Positions 1-7,447 of a stretch of 32,631 nt of DNA are shown in pieces. The first letter of the stretch is position 1; each line of letters begins with the position of its first letter. The translations under genes were made by a program, and so were the position numbers. Origin of the DNA: CAVZLD01 sp964522605 (GTDB taxonomy: Bacteria > Planctomycetota > Planctomycetia > Pirellulales > Pirellulaceae); assembly GCA_964522605.1 (NCBI GenBank), contig CAZFWV010000041.1, forward strand, positions 1 to 32,631, written 5' to 3'. The notes below the pieces were generated by a model. The model ran no database searches. It was not told the DNA's origin and saw only the letters and a list, made by a program, of their open reading frames with translations.

Positions 1-64
1 GCTGGAGGCGGGAGGCTGCAGTCTCCAGTCTCCAGTCTCCAGTCTCCAGTCTCCAACCTCCAGC
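1..64. repeat. 7-bp tandem repeat inside an inverted repeat
   Basis: The unit GTCTCCA is repeated five times without error at 21-55, followed by a degenerate copy (ACCTCCA, 56-62). The first eight bases of the window (GCTGGAGG) are the exact reverse complement of 57-64 (CCTCCAGC), so the tract sits in the loop of a possible hairpin. It may continue left of the window. No coding sense is apparent. Confidence 0.85.
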
Positions 65-81
65 CGTCACTCGACTTCACC

Positions 82-146
82 CGGAGAATTCACCCGGGAT
101 TATAGCACGCATGGCGACAAGGCACTGCGGCCGCGGGAATTCTCCG
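82..146. repeat. 10-bp inverted repeat upstream of uvrA
   Basis: CGGAGAATTC (82-91) and GAATTCTCCG (137-146) are perfect reverse complements separated by 45 bases. The left arm runs on into ACCCGGG and the right arm is preceded by GCCGCGGG, so extra pairing is possible. It is one of several repeat elements filling the 458 bases before the first gene. No promoter could be assigned with confidence in this stretch. Confidence 0.6.
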
Positions 147-182
147 TTCCAACTGAGTTACCCCCTTAGTTGCATAAAAAGT

Positions 183-324
183 AGGACGGATTGTCAATCC
201 GTCCTTGAAATGCCGACGCGAAACCGGGGGCATCGCCTATGGCCCGACCGCATGATTCGTGATGTCTGTCCACGACCTCTCGATCGGCGTCTCGTGCGGC
301 AACGGACGGATTGCCAATCCGTCC
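183..324. repeat. paired-palindrome cassette, copy 1 (upstream of uvrA)
   Basis: The left palindrome is AGGACGGATTG-T-CAATCCGTCCT (183-205; 11-bp arms, one-base centre). The right palindrome has core 304-324 (GGACGGATTG-C-CAATCCGTCC). The cores start 120 bp apart. Outer contexts match those of copy 2 at 3358-3501: AGTAGGACGG on the left and CCTACGA-n-GG on the right, while the roughly 98 bases between are different. Short reading frames crossing these palindromes only translate the repeat. The remaining sequence to 458 holds nothing I recognise. Confidence 0.85.
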
Positions 325-458
325 TACGAGGGAATCTCTGCAACGCCGGGGTTAAGTGAAAAACCATACGCAGCGGCGACCAAGACCAGAACCCTAGCCG
401 TGCTGCAGCGGGAGGGCTATCATACGGGATTACCCCGCAAGCGAGGACCCGCGTAACC

Positions 459-3335
459 ATGGATCGAGAACTGTCGACCGGACGAATCGCACTCCGCGGC
501 GTGGAAGTACACAATCTGAAGAAGGTCGACCTGGACATCCCCCATCACCAATTGGTCGTCGTCTGTGGTGTGAGCGGGAGCGGGAAAACGAGCTTGGCGT
601 TGGACACGCTGTATGCGGAAGGCCAACGTCGATATATCGAGAGTTTCTCGGCATACACGCGTCAATTTCTGGAGCGTCTTGACAAGCCGGCCGCCGAGCG
701 AATCGATGGGATTCCTCCATCCATCGCGGTGACTCACAAGAACTCGGCCCGTTCCAGTCGGACTACCGTTGGAACGGCGACCGAAACGCACGAATATCTG
801 CGATTGCTGTTTGCCCGAATTGGCCAAGTCTTCTGTCATGGATGCGGGCGCCCTGTGCATCGCGACACGCCCGAAAGCGCAGCCGAATTGCTCGGCCAAC
901 TCGGTCCTGGCACACGATACATGGTCACGTTTTCCCCACCCGTGGGAACCGACGAATCGTGGGAAAGCGTCGTGTCTTCGCTTGTCGCCGATGGATTCGT
1001 TCGAGCGCTCATCGGCAATAACACCGTTACTTTGTCGGAACTGGGAGAGCGTGCCGAATTGCTTTCGTCCGCTGAGCAGTCGCCGCTTCAGGTGGTTGTC
1101 GATCGTCTGACCGGAGGCGTATCCGAGAGCCGTCTGCGCGACTCGCTGGAAACCGCATTCCGCAATGGCGATGGACGCTGCGTCGCCTATGTCGAGGCCG
1201 GCGCGTCCGCGCCCCACGAGGCGGAACTGCAGGCGCGCCTGGAGAAGGTGCCGAGTCTTGCGATTGATGGACGCCCTTTCCTGCGTCTCTCCTTCAGCTC
1301 GACGCTGACCTGCGACGATTGTCAGGTCGAGTATCCGAAGCTGGAACCGCAGCTATTCAGTTTTAACAGTCCTTTGGGGGCCTGTCCGACGTGCGAAGGT
1401 TTCGGGAATGTGATCGATCTGGACATGGATCTGATCGTTCCGGATCCGAGCAAATCGTTGCGCGAGGGCGCGATCGCGCCCTGGAATACACCCGCCTACA
1501 CGCATGAACTCGAGGAACTACTGGCACTGGCCGACGATTACGATCTTCCGGTCGATCTGCCCTTTCGCAAACTCGAACCGCATCACCTGAAGCTTCTGCG
1601 GGAAGGGGTACCGGAGCGGAAATTCGGCGGGTTGAATGGATTCTTCGCCTGGCTGGAACGGCGGAAATACAAGATGCATCTCCGCGTGTTCCTCAGCCGC
1701 TGGCGTAGCGCGTCTCCCTGCCCGACCTGCCACAGCGCCCGACTCCGCCCGGAAGCATTGGCCGTGCGAATCGGCGATCGGAATCTGGCGGAAATCTCCG
1801 CCATGAAAATTCACGACGCGCTGCAGTTCTTCCAACAGCTGGAACTTTCCGCTCATCAACGGAGCATCGGCCGTATGATGCTGGAACAGGTCCACGCGCG
1901 ACTCAGTTACCTCGACGCCGTCGGCGTGGGCTATCTGACCCTGGCTCGGCCGCTGAAGACACTCAGTGGAGGTGAGCTGCAGCGAGTTGCGCTCACGTCG
2001 GCTCTCGGTTCGAGCCTGGTCAACATGCTGTATGTGCTCGATGAACCTTCGGTTGGACTTCATCCGTGCGACACCGATCGACTTTTTGAGGCCGTATCGA
2101 ACCTGCGGAACCGCGGGAACACCGTCGTCGTCGTGGAACATGAAGAAACGTTTCTTCGTCGAGCCGATCATCTGATTGAAGTCGGACCCGGGGCGGGGGA
2201 AAACGGCGGCCAGATCGTATTTGAGGGAACACCGAAAGAGATGCTGGAGGCGTCAGACAGCCTGACTGGTGACTACCTGTCCGGACGTCGGGGCACCGTG
2301 ACGAGCGGCAATCGCCGCCGACCAATCCACGGCTGGATCCGTTTAACCGGCGCGCGCGGCAACAACTTGAAAGACGTATCCGTCGAGTTCCCGCTGGGCG
2401 TACTATGCCTGGTCACAGGTGTCAGCGGTGCGGGAAAAAGTACGCTGATTCAGGATACGTTGTACCCGGCACTCTGCCGCCGCAAACGAAAAGAAGCGGC
2501 CAAACCACTGCCGCTGGATGATTGCCTGGGTGACGGACAGATCGACGAAGTCGTTCTGGTCGATCAAAGTCCAATTGGCAAGTCACCGCGCAGCAATCCG
2601 GTCACCTACATCAAAGCCTTTGATGCGATCCGTGCCGTCTTTGCCGATACGCTGGAGGCACGCACCCACAACTACACGGCTGGCCACTTCAGTTTTAACG
2701 TCGATGGAGGACGCTGTAGCGAATGCCAGGGAGATGGTTTTGTCCAGATCGACATGCAATTCCTGGCCGACGTCTACATGCGATGCTCCCAGTGCGGCGG
2801 ACGCCGTTATCGAAAGGAGATTCTCGACGTCACCTACCGGGGAAAGAACATTGCCGACGTCCTGGAAATGAGTGTCCGTCGGGCGTTCAACTTTTTCCGC
2901 GGTCAAGAAAAAGTCCAGGCGCGCCTGAAACGCCTGATGGATGTCGGCTTGGATTATCTGCGACTGGGCCAACCAGCCAATACGCTTTCCGCCGGCGAAG
3001 CCCAACGTTTGAAACTCGCCGGATATCTCGCTGCCGCGAAACGACATCGAACGTTGTTCCTGCTCGATGAACCCACAACCGGCCTCCACTTTTCGGATGT
3101 TGTCCGACTGCTTGACTGCTTTGAGGCGTTGCTGAGTGTGGGCCATTCGCTAATCGTCGTCGAACACAATCTGCAACTGATGAAGGCGGCCGACTACGTC
3201 GTCGATCTAGGACCCGGCGCGGCTGATGCAGGAGGGCAAATCGTCGCCCATGGCACGCCCGAGGAAGTCGCCCGCGAACCCCAATCGGTGACCGGCCGAT
3301 TTCTGGCCAATGCACTCGCTGACGAACGAATGTAA
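459..3335 (+). CDS. uvrA: UvrA-family excinuclease ATPase (probable UvrA paralogue)
   Basis: UvrA is the dimeric ATPase that recognises DNA lesions and loads UvrB in nucleotide excision repair. The 958-residue length fits the family. It has two ABC modules. The first has Walker A GVSGSGKTS (37-45), signature LSGGE (from residue 502) and Walker B LYVLDEPSVGLH. The second has GVSGAGKST, LSAGE (from 843) and LFLLDEPTTGLH. Two zinc modules are complete: C285-X2-C288-X20-C309-X2-C312 and C753-X2-C756-X19-C776-X2-C779, the latter with the standard UvrA spacing. The UvrB-binding-like insert follows the first Walker A region. The second signature has Ala for the usual Gly, and regions such as the one after SPIGKSPRSNP diverge from housekeeping UvrA, so a paralogue is more likely. 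The ATG at 459 is the first in frame; GAGGA lies about 12 bases upstream. The gene is bracketed by two similar repeat cassettes. Confidence 0.93.
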   Translation: MDRELSTGRIALRGVEVHNLKKVDLDIPHHQLVVVCGVSGSGKTSLALDTLYAEGQRRYIESFSAYTRQFLERLDKPAAERIDGIPPSIAVTHKNSARSSRTTVGTATETHEYLRLLFARIGQVFCHGCGRPVHRDTPESAAELLGQLGPGTRYMVTFSPPVGTDESWESVVSSLVADGFVRALIGNNTVTLSELGERAELLSSAEQSPLQVVVDRLTGGVSESRLRDSLETAFRNGDGRCVAYVEAGASAPHEAELQARLEKVPSLAIDGRPFLRLSFSSTLTCDDCQVEYPKLEPQLFSFNSPLGACPTCEGFGNVIDLDMDLIVPDPSKSLREGAIAPWNTPAYTHELEELLALADDYDLPVDLPFRKLEPHHLKLLREGVPERKFGGLNGFFAWLERRKYKMHLRVFLSRWRSASPCPTCHSARLRPEALAVRIGDRNLAEISAMKIHDALQFFQQLELSAHQRSIGRMMLEQVHARLSYLDAVGVGYLTLARPLKTLSGGELQRVALTSALGSSLVNMLYVLDEPSVGLHPCDTDRLFEAVSNLRNRGNTVVVVEHEETFLRRADHLIEVGPGAGENGGQIVFEGTPKEMLEASDSLTGDYLSGRRGTVTSGNRRRPIHGWIRLTGARGNNLKDVSVEFPLGVLCLVTGVSGAGKSTLIQDTLYPALCRRKRKEAAKPLPLDDCLGDGQIDEVVLVDQSPIGKSPRSNPVTYIKAFDAIRAVFADTLEARTHNYTAGHFSFNVDGGRCSECQGDGFVQIDMQFLADVYMRCSQCGGRRYRKEILDVTYRGKNIADVLEMSVRRAFNFFRGQEKVQARLKRLMDVGLDYLRLGQPANTLSAGEAQRLKLAGYLAAAKRHRTLFLLDEPTTGLHFSDVVRLLDCFEALLSVGHSLIVVEHNLQLMKAADYVVDLGPGAADAGGQIVAHGTPEEVAREPQSVTGRFLANALADERM

Positions 3336-3357
3336 TCTCTCCAGCTGCACAGCTCAG

Positions 3358-3501
3358 TAGGACGGATTGCCAATCCGTCCTAGAACCACCGGTGCGCGGG
3401 CGAGAACACCATCGTTCCACCGGATCGCACCATCCGCGACGTTCAAAGGAAGTGTTCAAAGCGGCAGTCCAACCGAAGACGGACGGATTAGCAATCCGTC
3501 C
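3358..3501. repeat. paired-palindrome cassette, copy 2 (downstream of uvrA)
   Basis: The left palindrome is TAGGACGGATTG-C-CAATCCGTCCTA (3358-3382; 12-bp arms). The right one has core 3481-3501, with GGACGGATT and AATCCGTCC arms around AGC. The cores start 121 bp apart, almost the spacing of copy 1. The cassette lies between the convergent uvrA and radical SAM genes. Its right palindrome encodes the last residues and stop of the radical SAM gene. Confidence 0.85.
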
Positions 3502-4507
3502 TACGATGGCTTGCGGCCCTGCCGCACGGCGCCGGATCGCTCACGCGTTGACCTTGCCACGTGTTCCGCTGCTGAAACTCGCGATCTACCGCCGCCAGAA
3601 TGCCTGATTTGTCGAGACACCAGGAGGGCGCAACAAGAAAGTCGCGGGGAGCATCTCCTAGAACCCGCTCGATGACGACATGCGGTGGCATCCGTTCCAA
3701 GAAATCAACGACCGTTTTCACATACTGATCCAACTCCATCAGCGGGACCTCACCTCGCTGCCACTGATCGGCTAAACGCGTGTTACGCACGACGTAAAGA
3801 TTGTGGATCTTGACCGAATCCAAGCCCAGTCGCGCAACTTCCTCGGCCGTGGCCATCATCTCGGCGTGCGTTTCGCCGGGCAGCCCGAGCATGACGTGGG
3901 CACACAGGTCAAAGCCTCGACCGCGACTTCGCTCGACCGCATCCTGAAATGCGTCGAAGTGATGGCCTCGATTCATCCAATCCAGCGAACGATTGTGAAT
4001 CGTCTGCAGACCGTACTCCACACAGACATACGTCCGCTCGGCAAGTTCCTGCAGCAGATCGATGACTTCAGCAGGCACACAGTCGGGGCGCGTGCCGATC
4101 GCTAAACCGACCACCTGAGGATGAGACAGGGCCGCTTCGTAGAGGGAGCGAAGTCGCTCGACCGGTGCATACGTGTTGGTGGCAGGCTGAAAGTAGGCGA
4201 GGAAGCAGTCGCACGAGTACCGCAACTGCAGTCGGCGAATCCCTTCGTCTAACTGTCCTACAACTTCTTGACGCGGCAGGCGGCGACTGGGGCTGAAGCT
4301 GCGGTTGTCACAGAAGTTGCATCCCCCGGTCGCCACCCGTCCATCCACATTCGGACACGTAAAGCCTCCGTCGACACTGACTTTCTGCACTCGCTGGCCA
4401 AACCGCTGCCGCAGAAAAAAGGCATACCGGTAGTACCGAAGGCCCGCCGATCGCCAGGCGGCCTGCTGCCGCACGGAGCAAGTGGAATGAGGCTTTGTTG
4501 ACGTCAA
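3488..4507 (-). CDS. YhcC-type radical SAM protein (TIGR01212 family)
   Basis: This is a radical SAM enzyme of the YhcC family, whose substrate is not established. The cluster motif is C51-X11-C63-X2-C66 in GFTCPNVDG...GGCNFCDN, which is the family arrangement. Downstream are family-like segments: YFQPATNTYAP, GLAIGTRPDC, VEYGLQTIHNRSLDWMNRGH and HVMLGLPGETHAEMMA. The reading frame opens with TTG at 4507, and no ATG precedes the conserved core. A GTG at codon 12 is an alternative, and neither start has a clear ribosome site. At 339 residues the protein is a little long because its C-terminus runs into a genomic palindrome, which supplies the final Arg-Thr-Asp-Cys and the TAA. It is convergent with uvrA. 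Confidence 0.88.
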   Translation of the reverse strand: MTSTKPHSTCSVRQQAAWRSAGLRYYRYAFFLRQRFGQRVQKVSVDGGFTCPNVDGRVATGGCNFCDNRSFSPSRRLPRQEVVGQLDEGIRRLQLRYSCDCFLAYFQPATNTYAPVERLRSLYEAALSHPQVVGLAIGTRPDCVPAEVIDLLQELAERTYVCVEYGLQTIHNRSLDWMNRGHHFDAFQDAVERSRGRGFDLCAHVMLGLPGETHAEMMATAEEVARLGLDSVKIHNLYVVRNTRLADQWQRGEVPLMELDQYVKTVVDFLERMPPHVVIERVLGDAPRDFLVAPSWCLDKSGILAAVDREFQQRNTWQGQRVSDPAPCGRAASHRRTDC

Positions 4508-4691
4508 ATGTTCGTGAAATTATGTTTAAGGGAGATCAGGGACGGCCTCGGAGGGGGATTGCACGCCTCGATTGCACAAAAAGCTTACGCCGATCCGCGG
4601 CGTTGCGCTGGCCCGTGCGATCTCCTTTGTGGCATACGTTTACCAAGGAATCAAGTGAAGCCCGCGCCGCTTCCCAACAAGGCAGACCCCA

Positions 4692-5153
4692 ATGTATGGT
4701 GAGATGATTCCGGTCGGAGGTGGAGATCCCATTCCCTTGCTGAAGAAGGAACTCTTGGTTGGCCGTCGAGAAAGCTGTGATATCCGCCTGCGGTTCGCCA
4801 ACGTTTCCGCCCATCACTGCCGGCTGACCTGCCGCGCGGGCTATTGGTACGTCAAGGACCTGAACAGCCGGAACGGAACCAAGATCAACGGCAAGCGGGT
4901 CACCGAAAAACGGATCGATCCGGGTGACACGGTCTCCGTTGCAAAACACAACTACGAGTTCATCTACTCGCCCGCCGAACTGGGTGCGGTCGGACCGCCA
5001 CCGCCGGAAGAAGACGATGCGGTCGCCGAAATCCTCAACCATTCGCTGCTCGAGCGAGCTGGTCTGGACCGACGTCCCAAAGCGACGCAGCAGCGCTATG
5101 ATCTGGAAAAGGACGAGGGCGGCCGGTTCAAAGATCCCAACCGGCCCATCTAA
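4692..5153 (+). CDS. FHA-domain protein
   Basis: This is a 153-residue protein consisting mainly of one forkhead-associated domain (about residues 13-95), a phosphothreonine-peptide binding fold. The diagnostic residues are present: G24-R25, S39-x-x-H42 and N61-G62 in DLNSRNGTKING. The C-terminal 55 residues (PPPPEEDDAVAEILNHSLLERAGLD...) are charged and probably extended. It has no signal peptide or membrane segment, so it is likely cytoplasmic. Planctomycetes use FHA adaptors with Ser/Thr kinases, but no kinase gene is present here. About 185 bases separate it from the divergent radical SAM gene. Confidence 0.9.
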   Translation: MYGEMIPVGGGDPIPLLKKELLVGRRESCDIRLRFANVSAHHCRLTCRAGYWYVKDLNSRNGTKINGKRVTEKRIDPGDTVSVAKHNYEFIYSPAELGAVGPPPPEEDDAVAEILNHSLLERAGLDRRPKATQQRYDLEKDEGGRFKDPNRPI

Positions 5154-5183
5154 ATTCCGAAGGTGGCAGGTCTGAAGTCGCGC

Positions 5184-5303
5184 GTAGCCGAATTCGTGAG
5201 AATTCGGAGGTCTTGAGCAGGGGTCCCCACAAGCAACGCCCCCGAATTCTCACGAATTCGGCTACGAACTGCCCCCGAATTCTCACGAATTCGGCTGCGA
5301 ACT
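5184..5303. repeat. hairpin-repeat cluster with GTGA loop (one forward, two reverse copies)
   Basis: The 24-base unit GTAGCCGAATTCGTGAGAATTCGG folds into an 8-bp stem (CCGAATTC/GAATTCGG) around a GTGA loop. One copy is forward at 5184-5207. Two reverse-complement copies lie at 5242-5265 and 5275-5298. The reverse copies belong to a 33-bp tandem duplication (5238-5270 and 5271-5303) with a single A/G difference. The cluster lies between convergent genes. A diverged member of the family is at 28157-28180. Confidence 0.9.
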
Positions 5304-5376
5304 GACGAAGTATGCGCGGAATGCAGGAATCGACTCCCGGCGACCGTGATTCGGCCGCCGGGAGCCCCAGATTCAA

Positions 5377-5889
5377 TCAGCGGTAGTACCCGTTGTTCAC
5401 ACAACTCGGGCACGATGGCTGGGAAATCGGCCACTCGACCGTCATGGGCTGAGCCCAGTTCGTCTCGGTTGTGGATCCAGCCGGGACAACCAGCCGCTCG
5501 CCATCCTTCCGGTCGTTCAAGGTCTTGGACCAGTTCTCGGGCGAAACTTGCCCGGCGGAACGAAACGTAATGTACTTCGCCGTCTTATCCGTGATTGCCG
5601 TGTAGGGCAATTCACTGACGCCGAGCGCTTCGGCAACTCGCTTGCCGTAGGGGGTTGTCACGTTCACGCGACACAGTTGGAAGTGCTTCAGCAAATCCTG
5701 GTGTTCCTCCTCGCTGGCCAAACGCTCCGTGTCAAATCGCCGACTCGGTTCGGCGGGGTCTTCCAAGACCACCAGCAGAGGCTTCTGGGCCGTCGCGGCA
5801 GCAGCTTTCGCTTGGGCATAGTGTGTCGACCACTCCAATTCACCCGACACAGTCACACTGGCCAACGCGGCGAGAAGCAGAGCTTGCAT
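5377..5889 (-). CDS. secreted thioredoxin-fold protein lacking the canonical CxxC
   Basis: A hydrophobic N-terminus (MQALLLAALASVTVSG) looks like a short signal peptide. The next residues (STHYAQAKAAAATAQKPLLVVLEDPAEPS...) resemble the N-terminal half of a thioredoxin/DUF255-like fold. EDPAEPS stands where the redox CxxC would be, so normal disulfide chemistry at that site is unlikely. The cis-Pro region is ELPYTAITD. The C-terminus ends in C160-P-S-C163 followed by VNNGYYR, an unusual place for a CxxC. The ATG at 5889 is preceded by GAAGGAAAGGAAA, a good ribosome site. Function unknown; it probably acts outside the cytoplasmic membrane. Confidence 0.75.
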   Translation of the reverse strand: MQALLLAALASVTVSGELEWSTHYAQAKAAAATAQKPLLVVLEDPAEPSRRFDTERLASEEEHQDLLKHFQLCRVNVTTPYGKRVAEALGVSELPYTAITDKTAKYITFRSAGQVSPENWSKTLNDRKDGERLVVPAGSTTETNWAQPMTVEWPISQPSCPSCVNNGYYR

Positions 5890-6364
5890 GCAGATTTCCT
5901 TTCCTTCTGAACAAAAAAAAAGAAGGTCACCGTCAGTGACCTACGCCATATCCATGTTCCGAATCGACAGGTTACCATCGAATCGGCAGCCCGCAAGTAG
6001 TAAGGTAGACAACGGACGAAAACTTTGCCACCATCTGACCGCTGTCGATGGATCTCCAGGTCACTTGATTTACCCATTTCACCAGGACCACAGGCCTCAG
6101 GTCCCTATCTAGCAGGGGCCTCGCGTACCCAAAGCGGGCGGCATTTTCCATGATCGGAACGAGCCGACGGCGCGAGGCGCAGCGACAGCGAACGGCGAGC
6201 GGGCGGACGAGCGCGGGCTACGAAACGCAGCTTCCCGCGAGCGATCAAACGTCACCAGACCGATCGGCGCGTCCGATAGCGACGGCGCGGGAGAGCGACT
6301 ACATTAAACGCCGTACGATCTTCGTCGTGGAAGGAAACGGTTTCTGATTTGGGGAGATGAGTGG
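5890..6364. other. intergenic region with no recognised gene
   Basis: This 475-base gap separates divergent genes and must hold both their promoters, though no clear -10/-35 pair stands out. A possible hairpin is GGTCCCT-atctagc-AGGGGCC at 6100-6120, with 7-bp arms including one G-T pair. A short frame around 6150-6347 is Arg/Ser-rich and shows no family resemblance, so I do not call it. Confidence 0.5.
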
Positions 6365-6961
6365 GTGGTCAAAACAGCCAGTACGATGTTGCCTCTGGGT
6401 ACGAAGGCTCCTGACTTTTCGCTAGTGAATGTGGATGGCAGTTCGGTGTCCCTGCACGATTTGGAGAACGCCCCGGCGTTGCTCGTCGTGTTCATGTGCA
6501 ACCACTGTCCGTTTGTGATCCACATTGCCGACGAGCTTGCCCGCTTGGCGGCAGAATATCAGCGGAAAGGAGTGGCAATCGTCGGGATCAACTCGAACGA
6601 TCCCGCCCAATACCCGCTGGATTCCCCCGAGAAGATGGTCCACGAGGCGGAGGAGCGGGGATACACGTTTCCGTACCTGTTCGACGAGACTCAGGAGGTT
6701 GCCCAGGCCTATCGCGCGGCCTGCACGCCGGACTTTTTCCTGTTCGACAAATCGCAGCGATTGGTCTACCGCGGTCAACTCGACGACAGTCGACCGGGAT
6801 CGTCCGTCCCGGTGACCGGCCAGGACCTGCGCGCGGCGCTGGATGCGATCCTGAATGGGCAGCCCGTGCCAACACCGCAGAAACCGAGTCTGGGCTGCAA
6901 CATCAAGTGGAAGCCGGGTCACGAACCAGATTACTTTTCGCCTCAGGGGGTCTCCGGCTGA
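6365..6961 (+). CDS. thioredoxin-family redoxin (AhpC/TSA-like)
   Basis: This is a 198-residue cytoplasmic redoxin. Residues 9-35 (LPLGTKAPDFSLVNVDGSSVSL) form the typical AhpC/TSA N-terminal strand region. The redox motif is C45-N-H-C48-P in VVFMCNHCPFV, followed by GINSND, the FPYLFDE segment and the CTPDFFLFD cis-Pro loop. Members of this CNHCP group are presumed thiol-disulfide oxidoreductases or peroxiredoxin-like, and their substrates are mostly unknown. The start is GTG at 6365, chosen because GGGGAG (6351-6356) sits eight bases upstream; the ATG at 6386 has no such site. No signal peptide is visible. Confidence 0.9.
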   Translation: MVKTASTMLPLGTKAPDFSLVNVDGSSVSLHDLENAPALLVVFMCNHCPFVIHIADELARLAAEYQRKGVAIVGINSNDPAQYPLDSPEKMVHEAEERGYTFPYLFDETQEVAQAYRAACTPDFFLFDKSQRLVYRGQLDDSRPGSSVPVTGQDLRAALDAILNGQPVPTPQKPSLGCNIKWKPGHEPDYFSPQGVSG

Positions 6962-7009
6962 TGCGAAAGAGGCGGCGCCATCGGGGTTGAGCAAGCGAAC
7001 GAGAAAGAC

Positions 7010-7311
7010 AACGGGGTCAGGTCTCCTCGTTTTGGCCCGGGGCTCAGATGGACTCCTGTTTTGGCTGTCTTACAGGAGGAATACGAGGCCACGACCCTCT
7101 CGCGCTGACGAAGCAGGCGGACTTGATCATGCCCTCCATCGCGGAAATCTGCAGGCCGAGATTTTTCACAAAGACGAGGACTTTGCGGCCTTTGATAGGA
7201 TTCTGCACGAAGGGCGGCAGCTTCACTGGGTCCAGCTGTTCCGCTACCAACTTATGCCCAATCACGATCACCTGGTCTTGCGCCCGTTGGTGGACCGCGA
7301 AATGAGTCGTA
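7010..7311 (+). pseudogene. truncated REP-associated tyrosine transposase (Y1/HUH) relic
   Basis: The translation from about 7080 gives RPRPSRADEAGGLDHALHRGN...EIFHKDEDFAAFDRIL...YQLMPNHDHLVLRPLVDREMSR. This is the N-terminal half of a RAYT/IS200-like transposase. The His-x-His metal motif (NHDHL) is present. After EMSR the family sequence stops, and neither the catalytic-tyrosine helix nor the VYQGRFKSF region is found, so the gene is truncated and dead. The frame has no credible start of its own. Upstream, GGGGTCAGGTCTC (about 7014-7026) resembles end sequences seen beside such transposases. It lies between the redoxin gene and the kinase gene. Confidence 0.8.
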
Positions 7312-7447
7312 AGGTCAAGGTCGTTGATTGCTCCGGGGCGAGTCGCGGTCTGTTGCGCTCGGCGTCAGGGAACGGCCAGAAATGCTGGGGGGGCTCGGCC
7401 CGGTAGCTGGGCAGATCCTGAGGTGATGTCGTTCGCGGGGTTAGGCC

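Noticed and set aside
111..456. Short reading frames upstream of uvrA containing repeated RTDCQSVL-like peptides
   Set aside because: They are translations of the palindromic repeat and have no ribosome sites or family resemblance.
5238..5303. Two 33-bp direct repeats as a CRISPR array
   Set aside because: The units are directly adjacent with no spacers and no cas gene is near.
6150..6347. 65-codon frame in the gap before the redoxin gene
   Set aside because: Arg/Ser-rich composition, no family and no ribosome site.
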